64,000 bases of DNA, from positions 620,001 to 684,000 of the forward strand of contig NZ_SNZV01000002.1 of assembly GCF_004364125.1 (NCBI RefSeq), written 5' to 3'. The notes beneath the pieces were generated by a model. The model was not told the origin of the DNA. It was given only the letters and a program-made list of their open reading frames with translations, and did not search any database. This document shows, piece after piece, positions 16,933 to 25,398 of the stretch (within the stretch, counting starts at the first letter, position 1; the number at the start of each line of letters is the position of its first letter). Origin of the DNA: Sphingobacterium paludis (lineage in GTDB: Bacteria > Bacteroidota > Bacteroidia > Sphingobacteriales > Sphingobacteriaceae). The translations under genes and the position numbers were made by a program.

Positions 16933-19101
16933 ATGGTGCTCAAAAAAGTTGTCATCTGTCTACTTGTTTTTATTCCCTGGCTAGTTCGTGCGCAAACACC
17001 GTCTGCAGAAATACCTGCCGATAGTGTAAAGGCATATCATATACAAGAAGTTAACGTATCTTCGAAATATTACAAAAGATACCATCCCAAGCAAATGTCG
17101 GAAGTACTGCGATTGGAAACCTCGCTGCTTAACCTGCCACAAAACATTCAGGTGCTGGATGGCGAGGTTTTTCGGGACCAAGTGATCAGTAACTTAAATG
17201 AAAATGTGACCCGAAACGTGAGCGGGACTTTTCGCGAAGAGCTGCACAACGGAATTTCTCCAGATATTTTTTCACGTGGTGGTTATATCAGCGCGCAGCG
17301 AAATGGCGTCGATCTGCGCCCGCTGGGAAAAGGCCCCATAGGGGATGATGTCGCGATCATCGATCGTGTTGAATTTCAAAAAGGGCCCAGTAGTTTTATG
17401 AACGCTATGAGTGATCCGTCGGGTTCTTTCAATATCGTGACGAAAAAGCCTACGGGTGAAACGCGACGTCAGGTTGACTTTCTTACAGGCAGTTTTGGCC
17501 TACTGCGCGCCGCCGTGGATATGGATGGGAAGCTCGACAGCGCAAATAACCTCCAATACCGCCTAAACGTAATGGGCATGAAGACCGATGGCTTTTTACA
17601 GCATGATCGCAGCAATCGCCTGCTTTTTGCTCCTTCACTGCGGTACAAATTAAACAAACAATCGTCACTGACCGTGGAATACATTTACCAGCAGCTAAAC
17701 TACCTATTGCTTAGCGAAGCACAAATGTCGCCCTACGGATTTGGTACATTACCGAGAGATTTCACCATTACCGATCCTAGCATACGCCCCTTTGTGGGCA
17801 ACGACCATAATGTGTTTTTGACTTACCAAAATCGAATAAGCCATAGCTGGCAACTCTCGACGAGGCTTTCCTATATCAACAGCGGGTATAACGGAACCTT
17901 ATTTTGGGTAAATGGAAAAAACGAGGCAGACGAAGATATTCTCGATCGGAACTTGATTTTCGACTCGAATACGTACAACGTCTTTTCCTTGCAAACCTAT
18001 GTTAACGGTCGTTTTAAGACCGGGCAAATCCAGCATCATATGCTGACGGGGTTGGATGTAAATAATAAATCGTCCCGCAGCTTGGATAGTTGGGGCACTG
18101 CCAGCGCCATTTATCCACTTTCCATTTCAAATCCAACATATTCCAACGCGGTTATGAATAATGGGGTGGGGGGCGACTTTGGTTCCGAAAATCACTTGTC
18201 AACGGCAGAAAACCGAATCCACAGACAGATGTTTTACGCTTCGCTCTATGCCATGGATGAAATGCTGTTTTTCAAGGAAAGAATACGTGTCTCGTTGGGG
18301 TTACGGCTGACAGCGTCTGATGGAAGATCGAACGATTATGGTACTGAAACGGAAACCAAAGATGTGATTCTGACGCCCCGGTTTGGGTTGAGCTACACTG
18401 TTGATACGCAAACGGCGCTTTACTTCCTGCATGATCAGAGCTATCTTCCCCAGTCCGGAATGGCGGCAGATGGAGGCTCGTTAAAGCCACTGCGCGGCGT
18501 GAACTACGAGATCGGCTTAAAACGCGACTGGATGGATGGGCGCTGGAACAGCACACTTGCCGTCTATCATATTCAGCGCAACCGATTGGTGACTACAGAT
18601 CCCACCTCGAATTTGATTTTGCAGACGGGAGCAAGTATATCGCGGGGGGTCGAGTTTGACATGAAAGGGCAATTGGCCAAAGGCTTACATGCCGTCGTCA
18701 ATTATGCCTATACTGACTCCAAAATCAGCGCGGATGAATTAAATCTGGAAAATATTGGCCTGCCAACGATAAACCGGGTACGTCACATTCAAAACACTTG
18801 GCTCCATTACCAACTGCCTTTGCAGCGCATAAAGGGCGTTACGATTTCCGCTGGATATCAATGGCTTTCGGGCAGGAGTGAACGCATTATCTACAGCGAC
18901 CAAGTACCTCTGCGCGATTTTTTTCGATTAGATCTAGGCGCAGGCTGGAGCAATGAGAAATATCGCATTAATTTGATGGTGAATAATGTGCTCGATGCAA
19001 AACTGTATTCCACCGCCTGGCGAAACGCAACAAATGATATGTTTTATTGGGTTCAATTGCCTCCGATTCACGCGCGGCTTTCTTTAGGTATGAACTTATA
19101 A
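16933..19101 (+). CDS. TonB-dependent siderophore receptor
   Basis: Outer membrane receptor, 722 residues. A signal peptide (WLVRAQT, cleavage near residue 22) leads into a plug domain, with LNLPQNIQVLDGEVFRDQ typical of siderophore receptors, then RGGYISAQRNGVDL and VEFQKGPSSFM. A 22-strand barrel follows, ending RLSLGMNL. The plug lacks the carboxypeptidase-like N-terminal extension of SusC proteins. The start at 16933 yields the signal peptide; the 62 upstream in-frame codons would overlap the terminator of the preceding gene. A binding-protein lipoprotein gene follows after 10 nt, which supports a role in iron-chelate or similar uptake. The substrate is not determined. Confidence 0.9.
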   Translation: MVLKKVVICLLVFIPWLVRAQTPSAEIPADSVKAYHIQEVNVSSKYYKRYHPKQMSEVLRLETSLLNLPQNIQVLDGEVFRDQVISNLNENVTRNVSGTFREELHNGISPDIFSRGGYISAQRNGVDLRPLGKGPIGDDVAIIDRVEFQKGPSSFMNAMSDPSGSFNIVTKKPTGETRRQVDFLTGSFGLLRAAVDMDGKLDSANNLQYRLNVMGMKTDGFLQHDRSNRLLFAPSLRYKLNKQSSLTVEYIYQQLNYLLLSEAQMSPYGFGTLPRDFTITDPSIRPFVGNDHNVFLTYQNRISHSWQLSTRLSYINSGYNGTLFWVNGKNEADEDILDRNLIFDSNTYNVFSLQTYVNGRFKTGQIQHHMLTGLDVNNKSSRSLDSWGTASAIYPLSISNPTYSNAVMNNGVGGDFGSENHLSTAENRIHRQMFYASLYAMDEMLFFKERIRVSLGLRLTASDGRSNDYGTETETKDVILTPRFGLSYTVDTQTALYFLHDQSYLPQSGMAADGGSLKPLRGVNYEIGLKRDWMDGRWNSTLAVYHIQRNRLVTTDPTSNLILQTGASISRGVEFDMKGQLAKGLHAVVNYAYTDSKISADELNLENIGLPTINRVRHIQNTWLHYQLPLQRIKGVTISAGYQWLSGRSERIIYSDQVPLRDFFRLDLGAGWSNEKYRINLMVNNVLDAKLYSTAWRNATNDMFYWVQLPPIHARLSLGMNL

Positions 19102-19111
19102 TATTGACGAT

Positions 19112-20131
19112 ATGATAACAAGAATAAAAATAACGCTTATGTTGCTGGTGGCCTTTGTGGCAATCAGCTGTACAAATCTGGCTACGCAACAGGCTGACAA
19201 TAGTGAGATGCTATCGGTTGAGGACGCTTCTGGTGTGCACGTCGCCTTGAGCAAACCTGCGGAACGAATCATTTGCCTGTATGAACCGGCGCTCGATGCC
19301 TTATACATGTTGCAGGCCGAAAAGAAGATTGTGGGCATATTTAATGATGTATATGGAAGTGAGGAACTGTTTCCATATTTCGGAAGTATGGATGAACGGA
19401 TTCGCAATAAAGAGCTTCCTTCATTTGGTATGGGCAATATGGCGAACCTGGAGCAAATCATACAGGCAAAGCCAGATTTGGTGGTCCTGTACGCGGCTCA
19501 TGAAGACTTGGTGCATGCGCTTCGCCAAGCAGGCTTGCGGGTCTATGCTGTGAAGGCCGAACTATATGACGACGTTTTTAAAACAGTGGAAGATATGGCA
19601 ATCCTTACCGGCACAGCAGATAGCGCAAAAGAGCTCGTTTCCTACGTGAAAAAGGAAATCACGGCGATGCAAGCGCGCGTAGATCCAAAGCAAACAAAAA
19701 GACGCGTGTATTTTGCCTGGGCGTATGGGCGTGTGTTTGCAACGACGGGCACAAACAGTATGATGCATTCCTGTTTGGAGATGGCAGGCGTCGAAAATGT
19801 GTGTCCCTTTGAAGTGGATCAACCCAACATTAGCGCTGAAACACTTATACATTGGAGCCCGGATATGATCGTCATGTGGAACGATAGTCCAGACGTATTT
19901 TACGATAAAAAAGAGTTCACAGGTATACATGCTATTCGTGATAAGCAGATCTTCAATCTCCGGCCGATGTTTCTGTATAATCCGCACACCTTAAAAGTAC
20001 TGGCTACCGCCGCCGTTATTAACCAATGGGCCTATCCGGATGCACAGGTCGATACACGGCAACTTGTTACAAACATTCTTCAAACCTTATACGGAAAGGA
20101 TAAAGCCGATAGGCTCGCGGCGTACTGGTAA
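19112..20131 (+). CDS. Periplasmic binding lipoprotein (FecB/BtuF type)
   Basis: A 339-residue class III periplasmic binding protein for iron-siderophore or corrinoid-like ligands. The lipobox VAISC places the lipid on Cys20. The fold is indicated by PAERIICLYEPALDALY at the first lobe, LEQIIQAKPDLVVL in the middle and IHWSPDMIVMWN in the second lobe. It is in one operon with the TonB receptor upstream. No FecCD-type permease or ATPase gene is nearby, so the inner membrane transporter must be elsewhere or the protein acts differently. Confidence 0.88.
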   Translation: MITRIKITLMLLVAFVAISCTNLATQQADNSEMLSVEDASGVHVALSKPAERIICLYEPALDALYMLQAEKKIVGIFNDVYGSEELFPYFGSMDERIRNKELPSFGMGNMANLEQIIQAKPDLVVLYAAHEDLVHALRQAGLRVYAVKAELYDDVFKTVEDMAILTGTADSAKELVSYVKKEITAMQARVDPKQTKRRVYFAWAYGRVFATTGTNSMMHSCLEMAGVENVCPFEVDQPNISAETLIHWSPDMIVMWNDSPDVFYDKKEFTGIHAIRDKQIFNLRPMFLYNPHTLKVLATAAVINQWAYPDAQVDTRQLVTNILQTLYGKDKADRLAAYW

Positions 20132-20458
20132 TAGATAGGTAGAACTGTTGAATATTATATTTCTTTTTGATTACTTGTTTGGTTGTAATTTTGATAATAG
20201 GTTTTATTAAAATTATATTTTTTACTAAACTTTGTTTCGAATAACAAATTTTTATAATTTTATATCGTCAATGATGCTAATGGCACTGTTCCGTTGTAGG
20301 CTATTTTTCATTTGCCTAGGGTTAATGTAGCTGTTATAAACTCGATAATACATATTGATTACATCATTGATAATATTCGTTCAGGTCATGAAATGAAGGT
20401 CTAGCATGTCGTTGTGGATGCCCTGAATAATCAATTTTATAACCATATAAATACACGT
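20132..20458. other. AT-rich intergenic region without recognised gene
   Basis: These 327 bases are markedly richer in A and T than the flanking genes. They have only short frames and no perfect TAnnTTTG box or hairpin terminator that I could find. The SDR promoter must lie here, but I cannot place it. Confidence 0.5.
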
Positions 20459-21466
20459 ATGATGAGCTATCAAGAATTAAGATTTGACGGTCGCGTGGCA
20501 TTGATTACAGGTGCCGGAAATGGTATGGGGAGGACCCATGCGAAATTGCTGGCTTCCAGAGGAGCGGCAGTTTTGGTAAATGAGCTTCCCCGCTCCATTC
20601 ACTTTGCAGAGGATGTCGTCAGGGAGATAACAGAGGCCGGCGGAAAAGCAATGGCGGTTGCAGGAGCCGTAGGCGTTGACGACGATGCGAAAAGAATGGT
20701 GCAAGCGGCAATTAACGAGTTTGGTCGTATCGATATTGTGATCAATAACGCGGGAATTCCCAACGTTATTTCGGATGAGATAAAAACCGCCCCATCCGAT
20801 AGTTTCGACAGATTTGTTGATATCCATGTCAAAGGGCCCATGCAGCTTAACAGAGCCGCTTGGCCACATTTTGTACGCCAGCAATACGGGAAGATATTAT
20901 TTGTTGGATCCAGTGCCGCTACGGGCTGGTTGCAAACCTCAGCGACAGGATTCGACCCGAACTACGCCATTGTAAAAGCCGCCATCTTTGCGCTGGGGCG
21001 ACAGACAGCCGGGGAAGGTCTTGGCGATCATATTCATGCAAACATACTTATGCCAGCTGCCTTTAGTAAAATAGTGAAAGACAACATCGGAGATACGGAT
21101 ATGGGGAAGTGGATGGAAGAAAACCTGACAGCAGAAAGTGTTTCGAATGGTATACTTTATTTCCTTCATGAAGACTGCAATATCACGGGGGAAGCGTTAA
21201 CGGTACAGGGAGGACGCATTGGAAGGGTTTATTTTGCTTCGACACTGGGCTACTACAAAGATGGATTGACGCCGGAAGATGTACGCGACAATATCGGTAA
21301 GATAATGGGGACAGTAAACGAACGTGGGCAGCTTGCAGACGCTTTTGAAATTACTTTCCCGCTCGAGCAACGAATTATAAATGAGATTGTGGACCAAAAA
21401 GAAATGCCAACATTGGAATGGATCGCTAAACAATCTCTTACGGAAGTCAATAAGAAGTTGATTTAA
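20459..21466 (+). CDS. SDR family oxidoreductase (MFE-2/HSD17B4 dehydrogenase-like)
   Basis: NAD(P)-dependent short-chain dehydrogenase of 335 residues. The cofactor motif TGAGNGMG is near residue 16, then VINNAGIPN, the catalytic Ser in VGSSAATG and the YxxxK pair in NYAIVKAA. The core is longer than a usual SDR by about 80 residues, with GLTPEDVRDN in the extension. This is the layout of the dehydrogenase part of multifunctional enzyme type 2, so a 3-hydroxyacyl-CoA or steroid-like substrate is possible but not shown. Two adjacent ATGs (20459 and 20462) are candidate starts. Confidence 0.85.
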   Translation: MMSYQELRFDGRVALITGAGNGMGRTHAKLLASRGAAVLVNELPRSIHFAEDVVREITEAGGKAMAVAGAVGVDDDAKRMVQAAINEFGRIDIVINNAGIPNVISDEIKTAPSDSFDRFVDIHVKGPMQLNRAAWPHFVRQQYGKILFVGSSAATGWLQTSATGFDPNYAIVKAAIFALGRQTAGEGLGDHIHANILMPAAFSKIVKDNIGDTDMGKWMEENLTAESVSNGILYFLHEDCNITGEALTVQGGRIGRVYFASTLGYYKDGLTPEDVRDNIGKIMGTVNERGQLADAFEITFPLEQRIINEIVDQKEMPTLEWIAKQSLTEVNKKLI

Positions 21467-21610
21467 TAACGTGCGAATATGTTGTACTTGTCGAAAGCCT
21501 ATTTGATCCTTGGCTCTGTTAAGATGCGCGCTCTTTTTTTTGTAAGCATCGCCAGCAGAGTCCTATAACTGGTAACTTTTCCACATACACATGTAAAGGG
21601 TTTATTGCAC

Positions 21611-21644
21611 AAAAAAAGCGAGCCATTTTTGGCTCGCTTTTTTT
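21611..21644. terminator. Bidirectional terminator between SDR gene and tRNA-Leu
   Basis: AGCGAGCC and GGCTCGCT pair around a short A/T loop, with A7 on one side and T7 on the other. It directly follows the tRNA 3' end on the minus strand and can also end SDR transcripts. Confidence 0.9.
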
Positions 21645-21647
21645 AAG

Positions 21648-21729
21648 TACCCAGCGCCGGAGTCGAACCGGCACATCCGAAGATATTGGTGTTTGAGACC
21701 AACGCGTCTACCAATTCCGCCAGCTGGGC
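21648..21729 (-). tRNA. tRNA-Leu (anticodon CAA)
   Basis: Read on the minus strand, the gene has acceptor stem GCCCAGC/GCTGGGT with discriminator A. The D-arm is GGCGGAATTGGTAGACGC, and the anticodon stem TTGGT/ACCAA encloses the loop CTCAAAC, giving anticodon CAA. A leucine-type long variable arm follows, and the T-arm is GCCGGTTCGACTCCGGC. The CCA end is not encoded. It has its own strong promoter and terminator. Confidence 0.97.
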
Positions 21730-21754
21730 TTGCTGTTATCCTTGTTTGACGTTG

Positions 21755-21784
21755 CAAATATAGAAGTTGTTTCATGGATTCCAA
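21755..21784 (-). promoter_or_regulatory. Promoter of tRNA-Leu, textbook Bacteroidetes type
   Basis: On the minus strand TTG (21784-21782), exactly 19 bases and TATATTTG (21762-21755) match the -33/-7 consensus fully. The box ends 25 nt before the mature tRNA 5' end. Confidence 0.8.
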
Positions 21785-21980
21785 AATATATTATTGATGT
21801 TTTTGTAAACTCATTGATTTCTAACTTCTTTATTTTTTATTCTACTGCTATAGCGATAAACCTAGCGCATTATCATCCCTTAACATAATTTAACGGGGCT
21901 TGATTTAAACGTTTGACTCTTTTGCTAATCTATCCTAATAAAGAAACAAGAACTAGATTTTATATTTAAAACAGTCGAAT

Positions 21981-22457
21981 ATGAAAAAGATCCTATCCTT
22001 AGCTATCCTGTTTTCAGGAATCAGTTTAGCAACATTCGCTCAGGAGCAACAAAGTACAGAGCGTCCTGTTCGCAAAGAGCGGAAACATATACGCCATCAG
22101 CGCAGCTTTGAAAATCGGAATCCCGAAGAAATTGCGAAGTTAAAAACCGAGCGCTTAGACAAAGAATTGAAGTTTACAGATAAACAGCGCAATGAGGTAT
22201 ACAGCATTCAATTGGAACAGGCAAAGCGGCAGGTAGAACACCGCGCGGCGATGAAAGAGATGCAGGAAAAGTGGCGCGAGACCTCGAAAGGTATGCATCA
22301 AGAAATGGCTAGCGTCTTGACCGCAGAGCAGCAAGAACTGCTTAAAGAGAAGGTTGAAGAAGGAAAAAAGAGTCGTGTTATGCGCAAACCGGGTGGATTT
22401 AAAGGCAAAAGTAAAACAGACGTGACGCCGCAGCGGGATAGCCATGTGGCCGGATAA
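21981..22457 (+). CDS. Secreted Glu/Lys/Arg-rich protein, Spy/CpxP- or DUF4890-like
   Basis: A 158-residue protein with a clean signal peptide (MKKILSLAIL ... ATFAQEQ). The mature part is almost entirely charged helix. It contains ERLDKELKFTDKQRNEVYSI and SVLTAEQQELLKEKVEEGKK, the pattern of LTxxQ-type helices found in Spy/CpxP and DUF4890 proteins. A periplasmic chaperone or stress-sensing role is inference only. It is monocistronic and shares a terminator with the convergent Nudix gene. Confidence 0.75.
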   Translation: MKKILSLAILFSGISLATFAQEQQSTERPVRKERKHIRHQRSFENRNPEEIAKLKTERLDKELKFTDKQRNEVYSIQLEQAKRQVEHRAAMKEMQEKWRETSKGMHQEMASVLTAEQQELLKEKVEEGKKSRVMRKPGGFKGKSKTDVTPQRDSHVAG

Positions 22458-22490
22458 GAGGTAAGTGTTAAGTTTTATGTTTATATGATG

Positions 22491-22514
22491 GAAGGGGGCA
22501 GGACACCCCCTTTC
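22491..22514. terminator. Bidirectional terminator between DUF4890-like and Nudix genes
   Basis: GAAGGGGG and CCCCCTTTC form a strong GC stem followed by TTATTT. It ends 5 nt before the Nudix stop codon, between convergent genes. Confidence 0.75.
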
Positions 22515-22518
22515 TTAT

Positions 22519-23127
22519 TTATAGATTTTTGACGATTTGTTCGATTAGCGGATAGGTGTTTTCTCGCACCAAGTCCAGATCATCCTTGCTGATCCAGCGC
22601 GCATCAGTTATATCTTCTTCCAACTGCGGTACAAGGTTGGGCGATTTATTAACACCCATGTCATACCATTTTGTCTGCTTGAGCACAAATTTTCCACGCA
22701 TCAGGTAGGTGTGATAGGTCGTGTAAAGCTTCTTTCCCAGATAATCCACACGAATACCACATTCCTCTTCCACTTCACGAAGAGCGGCGTCTCGCATCTT
22801 TTCATCTTCTTCTACTTTTCCTTTCGGCAGATCCCACTTTCCTAACCGGTGTATAAACAAGTATTCGCCATGGCCATTTTTTACAATACCGCCGGCAGCT
22901 TTGATGATATTGCTTTTTTGAATAAGACTCTTAAAAACCCGCTCTGCATCAGGATGTACGTAGAGGTAGGTGATGTCTTTCGTAGCCTTATTTTTCGAGG
23001 CCTGGAAAAGTTTTTCGAGGTCAATATCTTGTAAACCAATTGTTTGGACAATGGATAGTTTTTTAGGGACAAAATCAGCTAAAATTAGCTGAGATTCGTT
23101 CATATAAATTTTATAAATTTGTGCCAT
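22519..23127 (-). CDS. Nudix hydrolase
   Basis: A 202-residue Nudix protein. The Nudix box G-x5-E-x7-REVEEECGI runs from 103 to 125 and is complete. About 75 N-terminal residues precede the Nudix fold and look like a separate small domain (MNESQLILADF onward). The C-terminus has DARWISKDDL, a common Nudix ending. It hydrolyses a nucleoside diphosphate linked to some group; the substrate is unknown. The annotated ATG overlaps the pyrE ATG on the other strand; the internal ATG at 23103 (Met9) is an equally good start and would leave a 22-nt divergent spacer. Confidence 0.92.
   Translation of the reverse strand: MAQIYKIYMNESQLILADFVPKKLSIVQTIGLQDIDLEKLFQASKNKATKDITYLYVHPDAERVFKSLIQKSNIIKAAGGIVKNGHGEYLFIHRLGKWDLPKGKVEEDEKMRDAALREVEEECGIRVDYLGKKLYTTYHTYLMRGKFVLKQTKWYDMGVNKSPNLVPQLEEDITDARWISKDDLDLVRENTYPLIEQIVKNL
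23114..23121 (+). promoter_or_regulatory. -7 box TAAATTTG of pyrE
   Basis: A perfect TAnnTTTG ends 4 nt before the pyrE ATG, so the pyrE mRNA should be leaderless or nearly so. If Nudix starts at 23127 the box lies inside that reading frame; this argues mildly for the Nudix start at 23103. Confidence 0.5.
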
Positions 23128-23770
23128 GAATAATTTAAATGAGGTTGAACAAAAAGTTGCAGAATCCTTATTGCAAATTAAAGCAATAAAATTACAACCT
23201 AAAAACCCTTTTACATGGGCATCGGGTTGGAAGTCTCCAATTTATTGTGATAATCGTATTACCTTATCATACCCCGCTATCCGTACGTATATCCGTCAAA
23301 AACTTTCCCAGCTTATCCAAGAAGAATTTGGAACAGTAGAAATGATTTCTGGCGTTGCGACGGCCGGAATTCCGCAGGGTGTGTTAGTCGCACAAGATTT
23401 GGGTTTACCCTTTACCTATGTGCGCAGCAGTGCGAAGGGGCATGGCCGGCAAAACTTGATCGAGGGAGAAGTAGTGAGTGGCCAACGTGTCGTCGTGATT
23501 GAAGACCTCATTTCTACAGGTAAAAGTAGCTTACAAGCGGTGGAAGCATTGCGTGAGGCAGGCTGTAATGTGGTTGGTCTCGTCTCCATCTTCACCTATG
23601 GGTTTGATGCAGCCATAAGCAACTTTGCTGAAGCTAAATGCCCGTTTTTCAGCCTGTGTAATTATGATGCCCTTATAAAAGTGGCTGTCACCAATAGCTA
23701 TGTGCTGGAATCCGACGTGGCTTTGTTGGAGCAGTGGAGAAGAGATCCATCTGCGTGGACTGGGGAATAA
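23126..23770 (+). CDS. pyrE: Orotate phosphoribosyltransferase
   Basis: Enzyme of de novo pyrimidine synthesis converting orotate and PRPP to OMP, 214 residues. The type I PRTase signature VVVIEDLISTGKSS lies near residues 122-135. SGVATAGIPQG and YVRSSAKGHGRQNLIEG (the flexible catalytic loop) are present. Length is normal. It is followed after 19 nt by a small SRPBCC gene, so the two are probably co-transcribed. Confidence 0.96.
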   Translation: MNNLNEVEQKVAESLLQIKAIKLQPKNPFTWASGWKSPIYCDNRITLSYPAIRTYIRQKLSQLIQEEFGTVEMISGVATAGIPQGVLVAQDLGLPFTYVRSSAKGHGRQNLIEGEVVSGQRVVVIEDLISTGKSSLQAVEALREAGCNVVGLVSIFTYGFDAAISNFAEAKCPFFSLCNYDALIKVAVTNSYVLESDVALLEQWRRDPSAWTGE

Positions 23771-23789
23771 TTCAAAAATTATATCGCTT

Positions 23790-24188
23790 ATGACTATTAT
23801 CCAAAACACGATTGATATCAATAAGCCCGTAGCCGAGGTTTATGGATTTTTAACAGACTTAAATAACCATGAACAGTTGATGCCGGAAAACATCTATAAT
23901 TGGACGTCGACAGCTGATGAAGCTAGCTTTACCATAAAGAACATGGCCAAGCTAGCGCTCAAGATGAGCCAACGTATCGAAAACAAAGAATTGGTCTGTG
24001 TTCCAACAACAGATACACCCTTTGCGATGACACTGCGATGGAAATTGGCGACAAGCAGTGAGAACCAGACAACTGCCACGTTTGTCATTGAAGCCGAGCT
24101 TAACATGATGATGAAGATGATGGCCTCCGGCCCTTTACAAAAGCTTGTCGATCATCAAGTACACACGTTAAAACAAATCTTAGGTTAG
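23790..24188 (+). CDS. SRPBCC (START-like) family protein
   Basis: A 132-residue protein beginning MTIIQNTIDINKPVAEVYGF, the first strand and helix of the SRPBCC/polyketide-cyclase fold. The C-terminal long helix (GPLQKLVDHQVHTLKQIL) closes the hydrophobic cavity in this fold. It carries no catalytic motif that names a ligand. It probably sits in one operon with pyrE, a pairing common in Bacteroidetes. The start at 23790 gives a typical domain; the longer frame from 23700 overlaps pyrE and is not used. Confidence 0.82.
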   Translation: MTIIQNTIDINKPVAEVYGFLTDLNNHEQLMPENIYNWTSTADEASFTIKNMAKLALKMSQRIENKELVCVPTTDTPFAMTLRWKLATSSENQTTATFVIEAELNMMMKMMASGPLQKLVDHQVHTLKQILG

Positions 24189-24210
24189 CCCAAAACCGGC
24201 AACATATTGA

Positions 24211-24243
24211 AAAGCCGAAGTCAATCCAGACTTCGGCTTTTTT
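24211..24243 (+). terminator. Terminator after pyrE-SRPBCC
   Basis: AAAGCCGAAGTC and GACTTCGGCTTTTTT form a perfect 12-bp stem with a 6-nt loop and a T tract. Confidence 0.9.
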
Positions 24244-24401
24244 ATTACCCAGCGTTAGCGCGGTTGGCACATCTCTGTCCTCGACGGACGAAAAGTTGTA
24301 GCACGTCAGGAGACGAGATTGTTGCATGGAAAGTAGACTTCCCCTACGTGAGAATAGTGTCATTAATTGTAAGCCGATAAGATAACACCAAAAGAGTTTT
24401 G

Positions 24402-24409
24402 TATTTTTG
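24402..24409 (+). promoter_or_regulatory. -7 box TATTTTTG of the DnaQ-like exonuclease
   Basis: A perfect TAnnTTTG stands 30 nt before the exonuclease ATG. I see no TTG at the ideal distance. Confidence 0.45.
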
Positions 24410-24439
24410 TTGTTCAAGTTTTTTATCAATCTTTATTAG

Positions 24440-25387
24440 ATGGAATTAAAATTAAAACGACCGTTGGCCTTTTTCGATTTGGAGACGACAGGGGTTAATA
24501 TAGCAACAGATCGTATTGTTGAGCTGTGCGTATTGAAAGTATCGCCGGATGGAGAAGAAGAGGTACTGACGATGCGTATACATCCAGAGATGCCTATACC
24601 AGCAGAGTCTTCTATGTTTCACGGAATTTATGATGAAGATGTCAAAGATTTAGCACCTTTCCGCGCCCGTGCTGCCGAAGTTCGTGACTTTATTGCGGAT
24701 GCTGATCTGGCGGGGTACAATTCCAACAAATTCGATGTGCCCATGCTTATGGAGGAATTTTTGCGTGCAGGCATCGATTTTTCATTGGACGGCCGTGCAT
24801 TCGTGGATGTGCAAAATATATTCCATCAAATGGAACAGCGCACATTGAAAGCCGCTTACAAATTTTATTGCGATACGAACTTAGACAATGCCCATACAGC
24901 AGAAGCAGATGTACGCGCTACCTTTGAGGTGCTGAAGGCACAGCTATCGAAGTATGAAGGGATGACTTATGAGGATAAACACGGCAATGTTTCTATACCC
25001 GTGGTGAACGATGTAGAGGCGTTGCATAAGTTTACAAACTTAAGCAACCCGGTTGATTTTGCAGGTCGCTTGGTGTATGACGAAGATGGCGATGCTTGTA
25101 TAAATTTTGGGAAGCATAAAGGCAAAAAAGTTACCCAGGTTTTCGAGGTGGAGCCAAGCTATTATGCCTGGATGCAAAACGGTGATTTCCCATTGTATAC
25201 CAAAAAAGTATTAGAGCGCCTTTGGAATGACTTCAAAAACAAGAAGAAAGAAGAGAGGGCCTCAGCCGCACAGGTCGATGATAAAAAGAAGGAAATTAGA
25301 AAAGAGCAAAGTCCCAAAACTGAACAAAAAGCGAAGCCCATTACTACGGATATGCTGAAACAGCTTCAGGGAAAATTTGGTAAATAA
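24440..25387 (+). CDS. DnaQ-like 3'-5' exonuclease with DUF3820-like C-terminus
   Basis: A 315-residue DEDDh exonuclease, related to DNA polymerase III epsilon. ExoI FFDLETTG holds D13 and E15, exoII is NSNKFDVPML and exoIII is HTAEADVRAT. The middle part (about 205-260, with YDEDGDACINFGKHKGKKV and YYAWMQNGDF) resembles the DUF3820 fold often fused to such nucleases. The last 50 residues are Lys/Glu-rich. It may proofread or process nucleic acids; whether it joins the replicative polymerase is not shown. trxB follows after 11 nt. Confidence 0.9.
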   Translation: MELKLKRPLAFFDLETTGVNIATDRIVELCVLKVSPDGEEEVLTMRIHPEMPIPAESSMFHGIYDEDVKDLAPFRARAAEVRDFIADADLAGYNSNKFDVPMLMEEFLRAGIDFSLDGRAFVDVQNIFHQMEQRTLKAAYKFYCDTNLDNAHTAEADVRATFEVLKAQLSKYEGMTYEDKHGNVSIPVVNDVEALHKFTNLSNPVDFAGRLVYDEDGDACINFGKHKGKKVTQVFEVEPSYYAWMQNGDFPLYTKKVLERLWNDFKNKKKEERASAAQVDDKKKEIRKEQSPKTEQKAKPITTDMLKQLQGKFGK

Positions 25388-25398
25388 AAAAATAATAC

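Noticed and set aside
21648..21784. tRNA-Leu as an integration site of an island
   Set aside because: No integrase gene, direct repeat of the tRNA 3' end or foreign-looking gene block adjoins it.
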